From: Paracholeplasma vituli
GTDB lineage: Bacteria > Bacillota_I > Bacilli_A > Acholeplasmatales > UBA5453
DNA length: 64,000 bases
Assembly (NCBI RefSeq): GCF_025446935.1
Contig: NZ_JAOEGN010000004.1
Location: forward strand, 87,742 to 151,741
Reading direction: 5' to 3'
Within the stretch, counting starts at the first letter, position 1. The number at the start of each line of letters is the position of its first letter. Below the pieces are notes generated by a model that worked only from the letters and a program-made list of their open reading frames with translations, made no database searches and was not told where the DNA came from. A program made the translations under genes and the position numbers. This document shows, piece by piece, positions 12,301-18,868 of this stretch.

Positions 12301-13973
12301 ACGCGGTTGCAGAAAATGGCAACATCGGAACACAGTATCAAATCACCGTAGACCGTAGTCAGGCTAGTAGCGATACGACATTATCCAACTTAGTCGTTAA
12401 AACGGCTAAAACAGGAGATACGATTGCATTCTCACCAGGATTTAACCCAACGACTCGAGAATACGTAATCCAAATTCCGAGTGGTACCTCACTCAATATG
12501 ATTTATATTGAAGCAATCGCAAATCACAAAAACGCCATTATTAGTGGCGATGGTAATCGGATATTAAACGCACTTGTTAATGGCGAATACCACACAGTCA
12601 TCCAAGTATTGGTCATGGCTGAAGATGGTTCTGTAGGGACTTATACAATTAGTATCTACCGTTCTGTTGAATTGAATAAAGATGTCACGATAAGCAAACT
12701 TGAACTGGTTTCTAACTTAGGTATTCAATACTTAGGAACAAGTGGTGCACTTGTTGATTTTGATTACTTAATTCAAAATTACACGATTGAAGTACCCCAC
12801 AATGTCACCTCAATAACACTTAATATCCAAACACTTTCAGCTACCATTTATGGTACAGGTACAAAAGTATTTGGTAGTCAAACTGAACTTATCTTTGAAT
12901 TCTATTTAGTCTCTCAAGATGGCAGTACTGAAAGCAATCATTACACGATTACAGTGCGAAAACAAACAGCAAACGCCGATAATTTACTCAGTGATTTATC
13001 GGTTGACTTAAAGACCATTCAAGGTTTTAGTCCGACCCAATATGCTTATGAACTTACCATCCCAACCGCATCAAAATCAACATTAAGCTTTGGTGCTATC
13101 GCGAATGACCCAGCTGCATCCTTATCAGGTGATTTGGGTACGAAGATTCTAACAGAGGGGAAAAATATATTCCATGTCCATGTCATCGCCCAAAATGGTA
13201 CTATTCAAACCTATACCATCGTTGTGAATTATGTTCAAAGTAATGCCTTACTTTCCTCACTACTCGTAAAACTGTCCACATCGACTATTTACGATGATAC
13301 GAATGCGGTTATTTTGGAAAGCTTAACCTTTACACCAGGTGTAACCGATTATTTACTCCAAGTGGATAAATCCTTCGCATCCGCACGTGTTACTGGGTAT
13401 GCGCAAGACCAAGCAGGGGCTCAAGTCATGGGCTTTGGTAACTATCAAATCGTAACCGATGAAACCGAAATTCGCATTTTCGTGAAATCAGCGGATGGTA
13501 GTGAATCCTTGATGTATCGTGTACGACTAGTTAAGAATGCAATACCATCAGCAAACGCACAATTGAAGTCACTATCGATTGGTGGTTATGGTATCGCATT
13601 TGATCAAAATACGTACCATTATCAAATTAAGTTAAATCCGAAAACAGATAGTTTAAACATGAGTGCTGAAACATTTGACCCGAATGCGAAAGTAGAACTC
13701 CTTGGGTACACCAATGGCAATGCCTCGCATCAACTATCCACCTCCATATCCAATGTACCATCTGGTGAAAATACGTTGATCATTCGCGTAACTGCCGAAA
13801 ATGGTAATATCAATTACTATTATCTATCGGTTGCGAAAGAAGCACAAACCGATTACTTATTAACGATTTTACTCGTCCTTACTGTAATGATGTGGATGGT
13901 AACGGTCGTATTCTTCTTGGTTAAGCAATCAAAATCGAAGAAGAAATCCATCTATCAAAGAAATATCATCTAG
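3375..13973 (+). CDS. Giant membrane-anchored cadherin-like beta-sandwich repeat protein (3532 aa)
   Basis: The start has a good ribosome site (AGGAG at 3364-3368) and an N-terminal signal segment (MKKTFILGIMILLGALLLI). Residues about 30-215 form a beta-rich domain with a cohesin-like pattern (an S/N-rich stretch, then GHKVGFVGAIYS and GTKILKVTFRIT). The rest is about 34 tandem units of 85-100 residues, each ending V-x-A-E-x-G-x-x-x-x-Y-x-I-x-V-x-R and starting N-x-x-L-x-x-L, typical of the cadherin-like beta-sandwich family (PF12733-like). A single membrane helix near residues 3490-3515 and a basic tail (KQSKSKKK) anchor the C-terminus, leaving more than 3400 residues outside the cell. In the middle the units form four-domain super-repeats. 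It follows the dockerin gene by 21 bp and is followed by a strong hairpin. The family is adhesive or structural; the function here is not known. The cohesin call is by pattern only. Confidence 0.85.
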   Translation: MKKTFILGIMILLGALLLIKPSQEVQASNPSTISFSMVESTTGKSRLTLAELKSAVVNTYISFDIVATAIGEPRKMSAFAGNVVWTNNKFLYNKIESAKDQYYDADFEENHDVNLWKDPFFTAQSDNASGHKVGFVGAIYSPVSPTFPDVPGYGLSETISTSGTKILKVTFRITNTNLNSLTTSDVIDFSFVMDEADSNHTAYDIISKYEYPKTTMSFSGFVTGEPITEKSADLTGISLKGIGNTEYISGFSTSTITYNPTLSYQDSLDDLTLLTTKASSTAVVDIKKNGVSMVGSTVVGPFEHNDIITVSVTDDDLTKDYIIQVAVLPPSTNNNLASLTTSSGSLSPVFAQGTTSYVLDLPYAITSTTLSATLSDSKASLKINNIVRSSLSLSNIAVGDTIVTFSVTSESLVTKIYTVTVRRQVPSSNTDLTWLNVNGENVYLDGETSFSKTLLETQTSFQLNIKPEETTVKKIEYSTNGGTSYNTIGQAVNSTSFTVSKGQQITFSIRVTAQDDTIQIYQLLVERPLSSNTEIKTLTVKEGQTTYEIAKVGSVYTYTLKDALSKELLLDVIGKETGTTFEVYKDGTLIDPLVSIDGILAGTHTYTIKVIAANGVSYTEYTFNIIKKSSEKDIIDLKLYDVGDNYADLGGLTFNSITQTYSASLPFSIKQIQLVLTASEKALITRISGITINNGGQNTINAVHNYTLFTAEMAQLVVRVTAEDGSIAEYTFTITRAAASTERSLDEFAINGQTVDGFIPGQPPISGGYGTIVLPGTTTSITVDAVAKSTLATITYNGSDNPNINLVRGVKQTITVRVTAESGMYYEYKVDVIAANTDNTISNIIIRDANGQPLALSFAPETTTYTLSVHFAISIVNIQVTTPNLSYSVVTTGADNSGNRLINTGYNKIVIFATSEAGTKGVEYTVEITRNAARTDNNLTSLTISSSGASNHGLTPNFIASQTNYDLRVDDIISGVTVSASVNPDNGASIISGNGYHPLTSGQITPIQIVVESEAGVRKTYTVNVKRANNDYALSQITIAGQTYLVSSFDINQVLQLSTAPYSDKSYLVNIILNDPNASYTVSSNYAQGVWTLSDNINELVINVRAQDGTLNPKPYIIRINRTPADVTKTLSNLEVKVGSGANMLLGFNESIFGYTLRVDRSVTNVSITPTLKSNKSTYEISPDLSTPLNLTPSNQTLYRIRVYNEAKTDFTDYTVTIIRADDTHQITGITANRGNAFTFNATTLTYDLGTVPFIIKDITFNITKPSTASIKINGYEMTFPYKLTLEQGKNVFEIQAFSEYGNSGDIYVFEIIQQAPSTDAGLVDLLVKTGSTILINEATPIANNIYKVRVDNPISFVDITYAKSNVNALVSISPNNGGTLNLGVNSFTIVVTAEDGITVKYYRIEITRGNDNNDFHDVTIDGVPLVDISTYDSLTNTYTLNSAFPFDKTTILIDAVLEDSFASLYGIGSKNLNFGTNTYSIYAVSEVGTKSTVLNIKVNRTNPNTDSKLDGLSVQGLAFDGVVFDPYLTTYTITLPTSDTRTQIQILATVNAVPGNMKKISGDVGIKTLPTTSGFSVQYVITVTAEDQSTTQYTINVLKNTTVSTDASLDSVEIDGVSIPYSSFTGNILELDPVLFSKKNIEITVKPTSDKATVSGQQGIRTLVNGINSFKFKVIAQDGVTGSTVEYEIRFVRLTASTDDTLKSLNLIHNGQSILTGFNPLTNSYTLSIDRSNPEIDLQFEVNHLGQRVTGNTGIQTLIPGIDNVLKVFVESESGSIRTYTIIVSVKDTDNTIEEIHIDGIDRLSDFNNQSLDLGSVAYAINQIQISALSGTYAVITGNGTFNLSVGFNTLKVYATSESGVKGTVFTITITRNPMDSNNKIDDLYVTDGLNTLPFDEGAFVSTTKQYTITLPKSNTLTKVTVVATPNNPNYIPTGVGEKVLQVISGVVNQTLTVSVQSEDGQVNTYTINIIREANPILSSDYQIKDAQILGKSVNYLLTFNTNVAKQTAITVPFNVDVVQLALTIADKATLVDNNNFKNYNITPGQTITITFQVRAENGDLGLRYEMDVTREVGSSNNTLEALTIEIDGVLMTLDPSKLTQRVTVGSNANLIKLDGQIPATASVIGFGEYSVNDSPFVITVTAENGEKKNYIVQIDVLDENNTVSEIRVDGIDKLADFTNEMLIVNVPFSKTTLDIVAIPESVKAVITGNGQKTLVVGVNTFKVYATSQMGLKGLEYTLIINRANPDSNHAFTQIKVTDGNETLPFVEGLFTPLTKSYHVVLSPESNLTAIVIEASPSNPLYSVTGVGVKTLQIVKGVIQMEFVVSITAENGDINSYTIYVDKEAKPLQSDTEIQSVSLIGNGFNYLSDFDPLKALQNKITLPYGTNAVQLIVGLPIGATLVDQNNLRMIYFTPGQIQTIEFQVRAENGNLGLRYQVEVERSLPRIENTLESLYVIIEGVKTDLDVNKLIHTLTTSSLSSITIGGDIPEGAVVAGFGTFGIKQGPFVISVMAENGQTKNYIITMNVQDDNALMKEIQIDSVNRIGEFINDKLTLVVPYEKTSIKMNGIAESLEATVTGNGTFNLNVGLNAFTLYVTAESGLEGTYYVVEITREHADNNAYLKSLIVKDVLTNTILDYAPVFNKTGLYYALDLTALPSVGEIEILAEADSLKSVVTGTGIYTLKTQTGVSTERFTVSVKAEDGTTLTYELVVTRNVLPEDDVTITNLFVIGNDTITYLGTNTESLNTFSNTTLNYTITVPFGLKTINFVANNANGGVVSGTGIYALDADYTKPTILSFFVTSKSGKISETYTVTIEKMAPDSNNDLLSLLINNKPLEGFRADTLSYQLQLNHETNTTIAFAASASSTKAKVSGNIGTFDLLHGKNTYYIYVESEEGIVKTYTVVVDALSSLNALLDLSVKNFSITPAFNANTTNYQLTVPYNQQTIEILASTHPYAKLQGTGLKSLSTGSNVFVVYAVAENGNIGTQYQITVDRSQASSDTTLSNLVVKTAKTGDTIAFSPGFNPTTREYVIQIPSGTSLNMIYIEAIANHKNAIISGDGNRILNALVNGEYHTVIQVLVMAEDGSVGTYTISIYRSVELNKDVTISKLELVSNLGIQYLGTSGALVDFDYLIQNYTIEVPHNVTSITLNIQTLSATIYGTGTKVFGSQTELIFEFYLVSQDGSTESNHYTITVRKQTANADNLLSDLSVDLKTIQGFSPTQYAYELTIPTASKSTLSFGAIANDPAASLSGDLGTKILTEGKNIFHVHVIAQNGTIQTYTIVVNYVQSNALLSSLLVKLSTSTIYDDTNAVILESLTFTPGVTDYLLQVDKSFASARVTGYAQDQAGAQVMGFGNYQIVTDETEIRIFVKSADGSESLMYRVRLVKNAIPSANAQLKSLSIGGYGIAFDQNTYHYQIKLNPKTDSLNMSAETFDPNAKVELLGYTNGNASHQLSTSISNVPSGENTLIIRVTAENGNINYYYLSVAKEAQTDYLLTILLVLTVMMWMVTVVFFLVKQSKSKKKSIYQRNII
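8739..13230 (+). repeat. Four-domain super-repeats inside the giant surface gene
   Basis: A block of four successive beta-sandwich units beginning near 8739 recurs from 9852 (offset 1113 bp, 371 codons) and again from 10959 (offset 1107 bp, 369 codons), then more loosely towards 13200. Matching landmarks are HIDGIDRLSDF / RVDGIDKLADF / QIDSVNRIGEF, and the segment FQVRAENGDLGLRY / FQVRAENGNLGLRY near 9533 and 10643. The first two copies are the closest, which points to block duplication of four domains rather than single-domain expansion. Confidence 0.75.
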
Positions 13974-14014
13974 TTTCTATGCATACCGGGTGGGACCCAC
14001 CCGGTTTATAGAAA
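13974..14014 (+). other. Strong GC-rich hairpin between the giant gene and the GGDEF/EAL-like gene
   Basis: Immediately after the TAG stop, ACCGGGTGG (13985-13993) pairs with CCACCCGGT (13997-14005). An outer arm TTTCTAT (13974-13980) pairs with ATAGAAA (14008-14014) across a small internal loop. No T-run follows, so it is not a classic terminator; it may be a partial terminator or a 3'-end stabiliser of the 10.6 kb message. Confidence 0.6.
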
Positions 14015-14036
14015 TTACTATAGAAAGCAGGACCCT

Positions 14037-15419
14037 ATGCAACTATTCAGTAACGCAACAAACACACTGTTTCTCTCATTATTATTCGTAATCGTGCCCA
14101 CAACATTTGTTATAGTTCTATATTTAGGGATTCGAAAGCTCAAGAAAGAACATGCCATTCAAAAATTCGATGTTTTGAATGATGTGGTCAAATTAGATGA
14201 ATTCATCGAATACACAGAACATCGACTTAAAATGCACCCTGACAAATGTCATTTGCTAGGATTGCTCAGTTTAGATGATTTCGATCAACTCTATGAGCAT
14301 TTGACAGAAAAACACATTCAAGCCTATCTTCAAAGTGTCGGGAAACACATCCGAATGAATTTACCGAAAGGTGGTAAATTGTGTCAAACCAAAGAACGAG
14401 AAACATTTCTAATCTATATTCCTGTCTTGGAGGATGTACCGAACATCGCAGCCTTAGAACGCATTCACAAAGCTTCCTCTAAACGGGCTTATTTGGATAA
14501 TCAACTCAAAGTTGTCAGAGCGTCGACGTTAGTTTACACCTTAAAAACGAATGAAAATGAAAAGTTCAGTCAACTCTTTAGCCAATTAGAAGACATGCTT
14601 TATTATTGTAAACGGCAAGGTGGAAACACCCTAACAAAGTTTGACCCATCGATTGATTTACGTTCGATGAATACCGTACGCTATAAGGAAATGAAGGATG
14701 CGATTAAAAACAAGCGCTTTGAATTCACGTTTGAACCCTTTTATGGATTCATCGATGAAAAAATTTATGGGTCCTCTGTATCCATTCATTATAACGATAC
14801 ATCACGTAAAGGTTTAAGCATTACCGAACTCATATTACTGCTAGAAAGTTCTAAAGATATGGTTTGGTTTGGTAAATGGCTTATTGAAAAAGCCATTGAG
14901 CAGAGTCTAAATGTCTACAGTGCCATGCACAATGAATCCTACTACACTGTAATCCCAATCGGTCTCCAACAGCTTGAGAGCAATGGATTTGCTCATTTTA
15001 TGGAAACCCTCTGTTTAAAATATCAAATTCATCCCTCGAAATTGATTTTGGATTTAACCAATCCAAGACCGAGCTTATATCAAAATGAGTTTGATCAAAA
15101 CCTACACTTACTTAAAAAAATGGGTATGGGCTTAATTATTCAAGTTGACGCCAATGAACTCGTCTTTAAACAGCATTATCAATTGATTAAACCGACCATT
15201 TTAAAATACGATATTTCATTGATCGAACGTTTAGAATCGCAGGGTTGGATCAAGCAATTCCTCCAAGAATTTAAGAGTGTCGTCACGAATGTGACAACTA
15301 AACAACACTTAGAAATATTGAAATACTACAATATTACATACGTTCAAGGCTCTTTCTATGGAAAGAAAATCGATGCGGATGATTTATTAAACATCATCAG
15401 CTTAAATCGTTTGTCTTAA
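14037..15419 (+). CDS. Membrane-anchored degenerate GGDEF/EAL-like protein
   Basis: The 460-residue protein has one N-terminal membrane helix (about residues 10-33), then a GGDEF-like fold (residues about 55-210) and an EAL-like fold (about 225-455). The architecture is recognisable from LLGLLSLDDFDQLYEHL, which resembles the start of a GGDEF core, and from the closing YVQGSFYGKKIDADDL, which matches the YxQGxxxxxP end of EAL domains. The catalytic signatures are lost: the GGDEF site reads KERETF and the EAL site reads SSVSIHY in place of EALLRW. It should therefore neither make nor cleave cyclic di-GMP and may act as a receptor or scaffold. It lies between the giant surface gene (63 bp upstream) and the AAA+ gene (25 bp downstream). 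A ribosome site (AAAGCAGGA) precedes the ATG. The family assignment comes from pattern reading. Confidence 0.65.
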   Translation: MQLFSNATNTLFLSLLFVIVPTTFVIVLYLGIRKLKKEHAIQKFDVLNDVVKLDEFIEYTEHRLKMHPDKCHLLGLLSLDDFDQLYEHLTEKHIQAYLQSVGKHIRMNLPKGGKLCQTKERETFLIYIPVLEDVPNIAALERIHKASSKRAYLDNQLKVVRASTLVYTLKTNENEKFSQLFSQLEDMLYYCKRQGGNTLTKFDPSIDLRSMNTVRYKEMKDAIKNKRFEFTFEPFYGFIDEKIYGSSVSIHYNDTSRKGLSITELILLLESSKDMVWFGKWLIEKAIEQSLNVYSAMHNESYYTVIPIGLQQLESNGFAHFMETLCLKYQIHPSKLILDLTNPRPSLYQNEFDQNLHLLKKMGMGLIIQVDANELVFKQHYQLIKPTILKYDISLIERLESQGWIKQFLQEFKSVVTNVTTKQHLEILKYYNITYVQGSFYGKKIDADDLLNIISLNRLS

Positions 15420-15444
15420 GCGGTAAAGGAAAGAAAGGGTTATT

Positions 15445-16974
15445 ATGGAAAGATATGCACAATGGTTCATCGATTTTGTCTTAGAATGGACGAGACGACT
15501 CGGTTCCTTTTTCACTGAGATTTTTCGTCTTTTCAAATACACATTCTGGGATGTTTTAGTTAAACTTTATCAAGATTTTCGCACAGCTACTATGCAATTT
15601 ACACCGATTGATTGGGGATTAGCCATTTTCTCATTGATTGTCATGACGTTGTTGTATGTAGGTGTATTTATTCTCTTTTATCAACTCATTCGTAAATACG
15701 TTCGATTCACAAAAATTGACAAGTCTAAAGAAGAACTCCTCTTTGAAATGAGCGTTTTAGAACAAAATATCTCAGCTATTTTAGATGAGAAAAACGCGAT
15801 AGTAGCGCTCTCAAATGAAGCCACAACGAAAGAGACATCACAACCGATGAATGGATCTTCTAAACGGGTTTTAGATGTATCGAATCGTTTTCCAAGACTG
15901 ACAAAGATTGATCAATCGTATCAATATAAACCACTTCAAGTCAAGAGTAATCTCGAGTTAGAAAATGTTTTATCTTTAAGCGCTCTCGTGGAACGCTTCA
16001 TCAACTTCTCAGCATCCAACTTAAAACTCTACTATACCAAGAAAACCATCTCGATCTTTTTCGCAGGGATGGCCTCTTCAAAAACCATGATTCTTGAAGG
16101 TATTTCTGGGACTGGTAAAACCTCATTACCGTACGCAATGGGGAAATTCTTTAAACAGGAATCCAAAATCATTTCAGTCCAACCCTCTTGGCGTGACCGT
16201 TCTGAAATGATGGGCTATTTTAACGAATTTACGAAGAAGTTCAATGAAACCGACTTTTTAGCTGCTGTGTATGAAGCGACGTATCGAAATGATTTAAATT
16301 TCATCGTACTAGATGAAATGAACTTAGCGAGAGTAGAATATTATTTCGCTGATTTCTTATCCTTACTCGAAATGCCAAATCCAAATGAATGGCGCATCAA
16401 CATTGTTCCAGTTCAGTACCCAGACGACCCAAAAAATCTAATTGAGGGTAAACTCATCATTCCTCAAAATGTCTGGTTTATCGGAACCGCGAACAAGGAT
16501 GACTCGACCTATACCATAACCGATAAGGTTTATGACCGTGTCGCATCCATTGAAATGAACCATAAAGCCGTTGTTGTGAACGCACCATTGACAGAAGGTG
16601 TACACTGTACGTTTGAAGATTTCCATAAACTCATTCAAGAGGCGTTTATTCAAAAACCAATTTCGAACGATACAGTTTCTAAGTTGAAACAATTGGATGA
16701 CTACATCGTTAGTAAGTTCAATATTGCTTTTGGTAACCGTATCATCAAACAGATTCATGCATTTATCCCAGTTTATGTCGCCTGCGGGATGAATGAAATC
16801 GATGGTTTAGATTATATTGTAAGCCGTAAAATCATCCGTAAGTTTGAATCCCTCAACTTGCCATTCTTAAAGAATGAACTCGTTGAACTCATCGACTATA
16901 TTTACACGCTCTTTGGTAAAGAAACATTCCCTGAAAGCGTCGCGATGATTCAGACCTACATGCGTCAGTACTAA
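15445..16974 (+). CDS. Membrane-anchored McrB-type AAA+ ATPase
   Basis: The 509-residue protein has an amphipathic N-terminus, one membrane helix at about 57-82, a linker, then an AAA_5/McrB-type ATPase. Walker A is GISGTGKTS (219-227), Walker B is FIVLDEMN (286-293) with the McrB-like continuation LARVEYYFADFLSLLE, sensor 1 is in FIGTANKDDST (345-355), and a candidate arginine finger lies in KVYDRVAS. McrB proteins usually bind GTP and drive DNA restriction with McrC; this one has no DNA-recognition domain and is tethered to the membrane, which argues for a different job. It ends 6 bp before the DUF2357-like gene, so the two are very probably co-translated partners. Upstream is the degenerate GGDEF/EAL gene. 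The ATPase assignment is firm; the role is unknown. Confidence 0.8.
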   Translation: MERYAQWFIDFVLEWTRRLGSFFTEIFRLFKYTFWDVLVKLYQDFRTATMQFTPIDWGLAIFSLIVMTLLYVGVFILFYQLIRKYVRFTKIDKSKEELLFEMSVLEQNISAILDEKNAIVALSNEATTKETSQPMNGSSKRVLDVSNRFPRLTKIDQSYQYKPLQVKSNLELENVLSLSALVERFINFSASNLKLYYTKKTISIFFAGMASSKTMILEGISGTGKTSLPYAMGKFFKQESKIISVQPSWRDRSEMMGYFNEFTKKFNETDFLAAVYEATYRNDLNFIVLDEMNLARVEYYFADFLSLLEMPNPNEWRINIVPVQYPDDPKNLIEGKLIIPQNVWFIGTANKDDSTYTITDKVYDRVASIEMNHKAVVVNAPLTEGVHCTFEDFHKLIQEAFIQKPISNDTVSKLKQLDDYIVSKFNIAFGNRIIKQIHAFIPVYVACGMNEIDGLDYIVSRKIIRKFESLNLPFLKNELVELIDYIYTLFGKETFPESVAMIQTYMRQY

Positions 16975-16980
16975 TGGATC

Positions 16981-18762
16981 ATGATGAAAAGAAAATACGA
17001 TATTGAGTTATTTAATGAAATTACAAGGTCTCACATTGACGAGGCGGTCGATGATACCGAGTTTCCGCACCATGTATTGGCCTCGATGGCTGACGGTGAA
17101 ACTGAATTTTCATTAAAACGCTTAACCAAAACCGTCAAGTTTGATGACTTATGGATTAAAGTTATTGAAAACTACATTCCGAGTTTAATCCGAATTACAA
17201 AGAATCTTAAATCCACCTTAAGATATGATGCCGATATCATCCCGATTGAAAAAACCAAACGGGTCGATGTCGATTCGATTAAACATTTACTAGCGAATAC
17301 GCAATACATTCAAGAAATCAATGATCAGGATGAAGTGTTGCCTCAAAAACTACTCTCGAATTTATCTGAAATTGAATATGGGATTTATGAAAATAGATTG
17401 ATTGCTTCCTTAATCCAACGCTTAAAGCGTTTCGTTGAACACCGCATTCAAGCGATGAGGAATCATTTGGATTCGGTTTCACAAGGTGAATTCAATGCGA
17501 CCTCAAAATTTCTATTTGGGGAGACGAAATATACCGTTAAGCTTCAAATTGTAGAAGAATGTGATACGTTCGATGAAGAAACATTAAAGTATAACTTAGG
17601 TATCATTGAACGCGCAGAGGAACTCGACAAACATGTCAGTGCTTTATTGAATACACAGTTTGTTCAAATCATGAAGCGTTATCGCTTGGTAACGCCACCC
17701 ATCATGAAAACCCAAATTATCCTAAAAAACCCTGATTATCGAAATGGGTATTTACTTTGGCTATTCTTAGACAAGAACAACCACTTTGAATTAGATTCAA
17801 CGACGAATCCAACAGAAACCACATTCAAATCAAGATACCGTATGGAGATTGAACAACAATTATTGTTATTATTTACGATGCATTTGGCGAATGAACCTAC
17901 GGAATACTTAGAGAATCCAGTGAATCTAGACGATGTAACTCCAAAGAATTTATCCAGCTATTTGCATAGCGATTCCGAATTTACAGCCGATACAGAATCT
18001 GAAATTATTCGGTATCTCGAACAGCTCACAGAATTAGAACGCAGCGAACATGATGTTATCTTAAATGAGAATGTCGTAGAAGAAACTACGCTTTATGAGA
18101 CGATTAATCCTAACTTTCCGATTGACGATGCACCAATCGAAATGGATTTGGGTGCGATGGCATCATCGATTGAGACTGCAGTTTTAGACGAAACGTTCAA
18201 AGCAGATCTTGATAACTTAAACCAAAGAAGCCTCGACGCATTGAAGGACATGGAAGACTCAAGTGCTATCGAACTGAATTTAGAGGCGTTAAACGATCAA
18301 CTGATTGATTTAGCTCATAAAGCCAGTCAAATCGGTATGATTTATGAACAGGCAATCACTTTAGAAGTAAAAGCACTTGAAGCCTACAAAGAAGCCACTC
18401 AAAAACTCATTGATCAAGCCAAAGTGGAAGCAAAAGTAACTTTAAAAGAAAAACTAAAAACGCTTGAAAAAATGTATCAAGACAGTAAAAAAGATGCACT
18501 TAAAGCGCTGGATTTACGTTATAAGAGTGAACTGGACGCGATACGAAAACAGCTTTCTACCAATAAGAAAAGAGCGGATGATCAGCTTTTGTTTAATGAG
18601 CGTGCTTTAAAACAAAAAGAAAAATTGCGTCTACATAACGCGAAACGCAATCTAACGGTCAAACTCGAAGATTCCAAACTCCGCCATAAGAAGAGTTTAG
18701 AAGAAAAAGTGCTCACACATAAACAAGCTCTCGTTGAAAGTCAAAGTAAAAACAAAAAATAA
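16981..18762 (+). CDS. DUF2357/McrC-like partner of the AAA+ ATPase, with C-terminal coiled coil
   Basis: The 593-residue protein starts 6 bp after the AAA+ gene without a clear ribosome site of its own, consistent with coupling. Residues about 115-160 (IEYGIYENRLIASLIQRL) and 240-275 (PPIMKTQIILKNPDYRNGY) resemble the DUF2357 region found in McrC-like partners of AAA+ ATPases, where an EN-R helix and a T-x-x-L...P-x-Y-R segment are typical. In those proteins a PD-(D/E)XK nuclease normally follows. Here residues 330-420 are acidic and 430-590 are a long Lys/Glu/Leu-rich coiled coil, and no PD...ExK pattern is apparent. It may be a structural adaptor rather than a nuclease. A strong terminator follows at 18778, closing the operon. 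The DUF2357 relation is a tentative reading. Confidence 0.55.
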   Translation: MMKRKYDIELFNEITRSHIDEAVDDTEFPHHVLASMADGETEFSLKRLTKTVKFDDLWIKVIENYIPSLIRITKNLKSTLRYDADIIPIEKTKRVDVDSIKHLLANTQYIQEINDQDEVLPQKLLSNLSEIEYGIYENRLIASLIQRLKRFVEHRIQAMRNHLDSVSQGEFNATSKFLFGETKYTVKLQIVEECDTFDEETLKYNLGIIERAEELDKHVSALLNTQFVQIMKRYRLVTPPIMKTQIILKNPDYRNGYLLWLFLDKNNHFELDSTTNPTETTFKSRYRMEIEQQLLLLFTMHLANEPTEYLENPVNLDDVTPKNLSSYLHSDSEFTADTESEIIRYLEQLTELERSEHDVILNENVVEETTLYETINPNFPIDDAPIEMDLGAMASSIETAVLDETFKADLDNLNQRSLDALKDMEDSSAIELNLEALNDQLIDLAHKASQIGMIYEQAITLEVKALEAYKEATQKLIDQAKVEAKVTLKEKLKTLEKMYQDSKKDALKALDLRYKSELDAIRKQLSTNKKRADDQLLFNERALKQKEKLRLHNAKRNLTVKLEDSKLRHKKSLEEKVLTHKQALVESQSKNKK

Positions 18763-18777
18763 ACCTTATACTATTAC

Positions 18778-18817
18778 AAAAAGATGGTAGTTCAGAACTT
18801 TGAACAACCATCTTTTT
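18778..18817 (+). terminator. Rho-independent terminator of the surface/AAA+ operon
   Basis: AAAAAGATGGT (18778-18788) pairs with ACCATCTTTTT (18807-18817), and an inner GTTCA/TGAAC stem sits in the loop. The run of T closes the right arm. Confidence 0.85.
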
Positions 18818-18831
18818 AACTTAGAATTGCG

Positions 18832-18865
18832 CAAAAAAAACGCATACCAGCTCGGTACGCGTTTT
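18832..18865 (-). terminator. Rho-independent terminator of the minus-strand amylase gene
   Basis: On the minus strand AAAACGC pairs with GCGTTTT around a TACC/GGTA inner stem, followed by eight T (the A-run at 18833-18840 on the plus strand). It starts 3 bp after the stop codon. Confidence 0.8.
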
Positions 18866-18868
18866 CAG

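Noticed and set aside
3375..13973. Giant gene as a possible assembly artefact of repeats
   Set aside because: The frame is intact over 10.6 kb, units are diverged from each other, and both a signal peptide and a C-terminal anchor are present.
16438..16758. 106-codon open frame on the minus strand
   Set aside because: Antisense to the AAA+ gene; no ribosome site and no recognisable domain.
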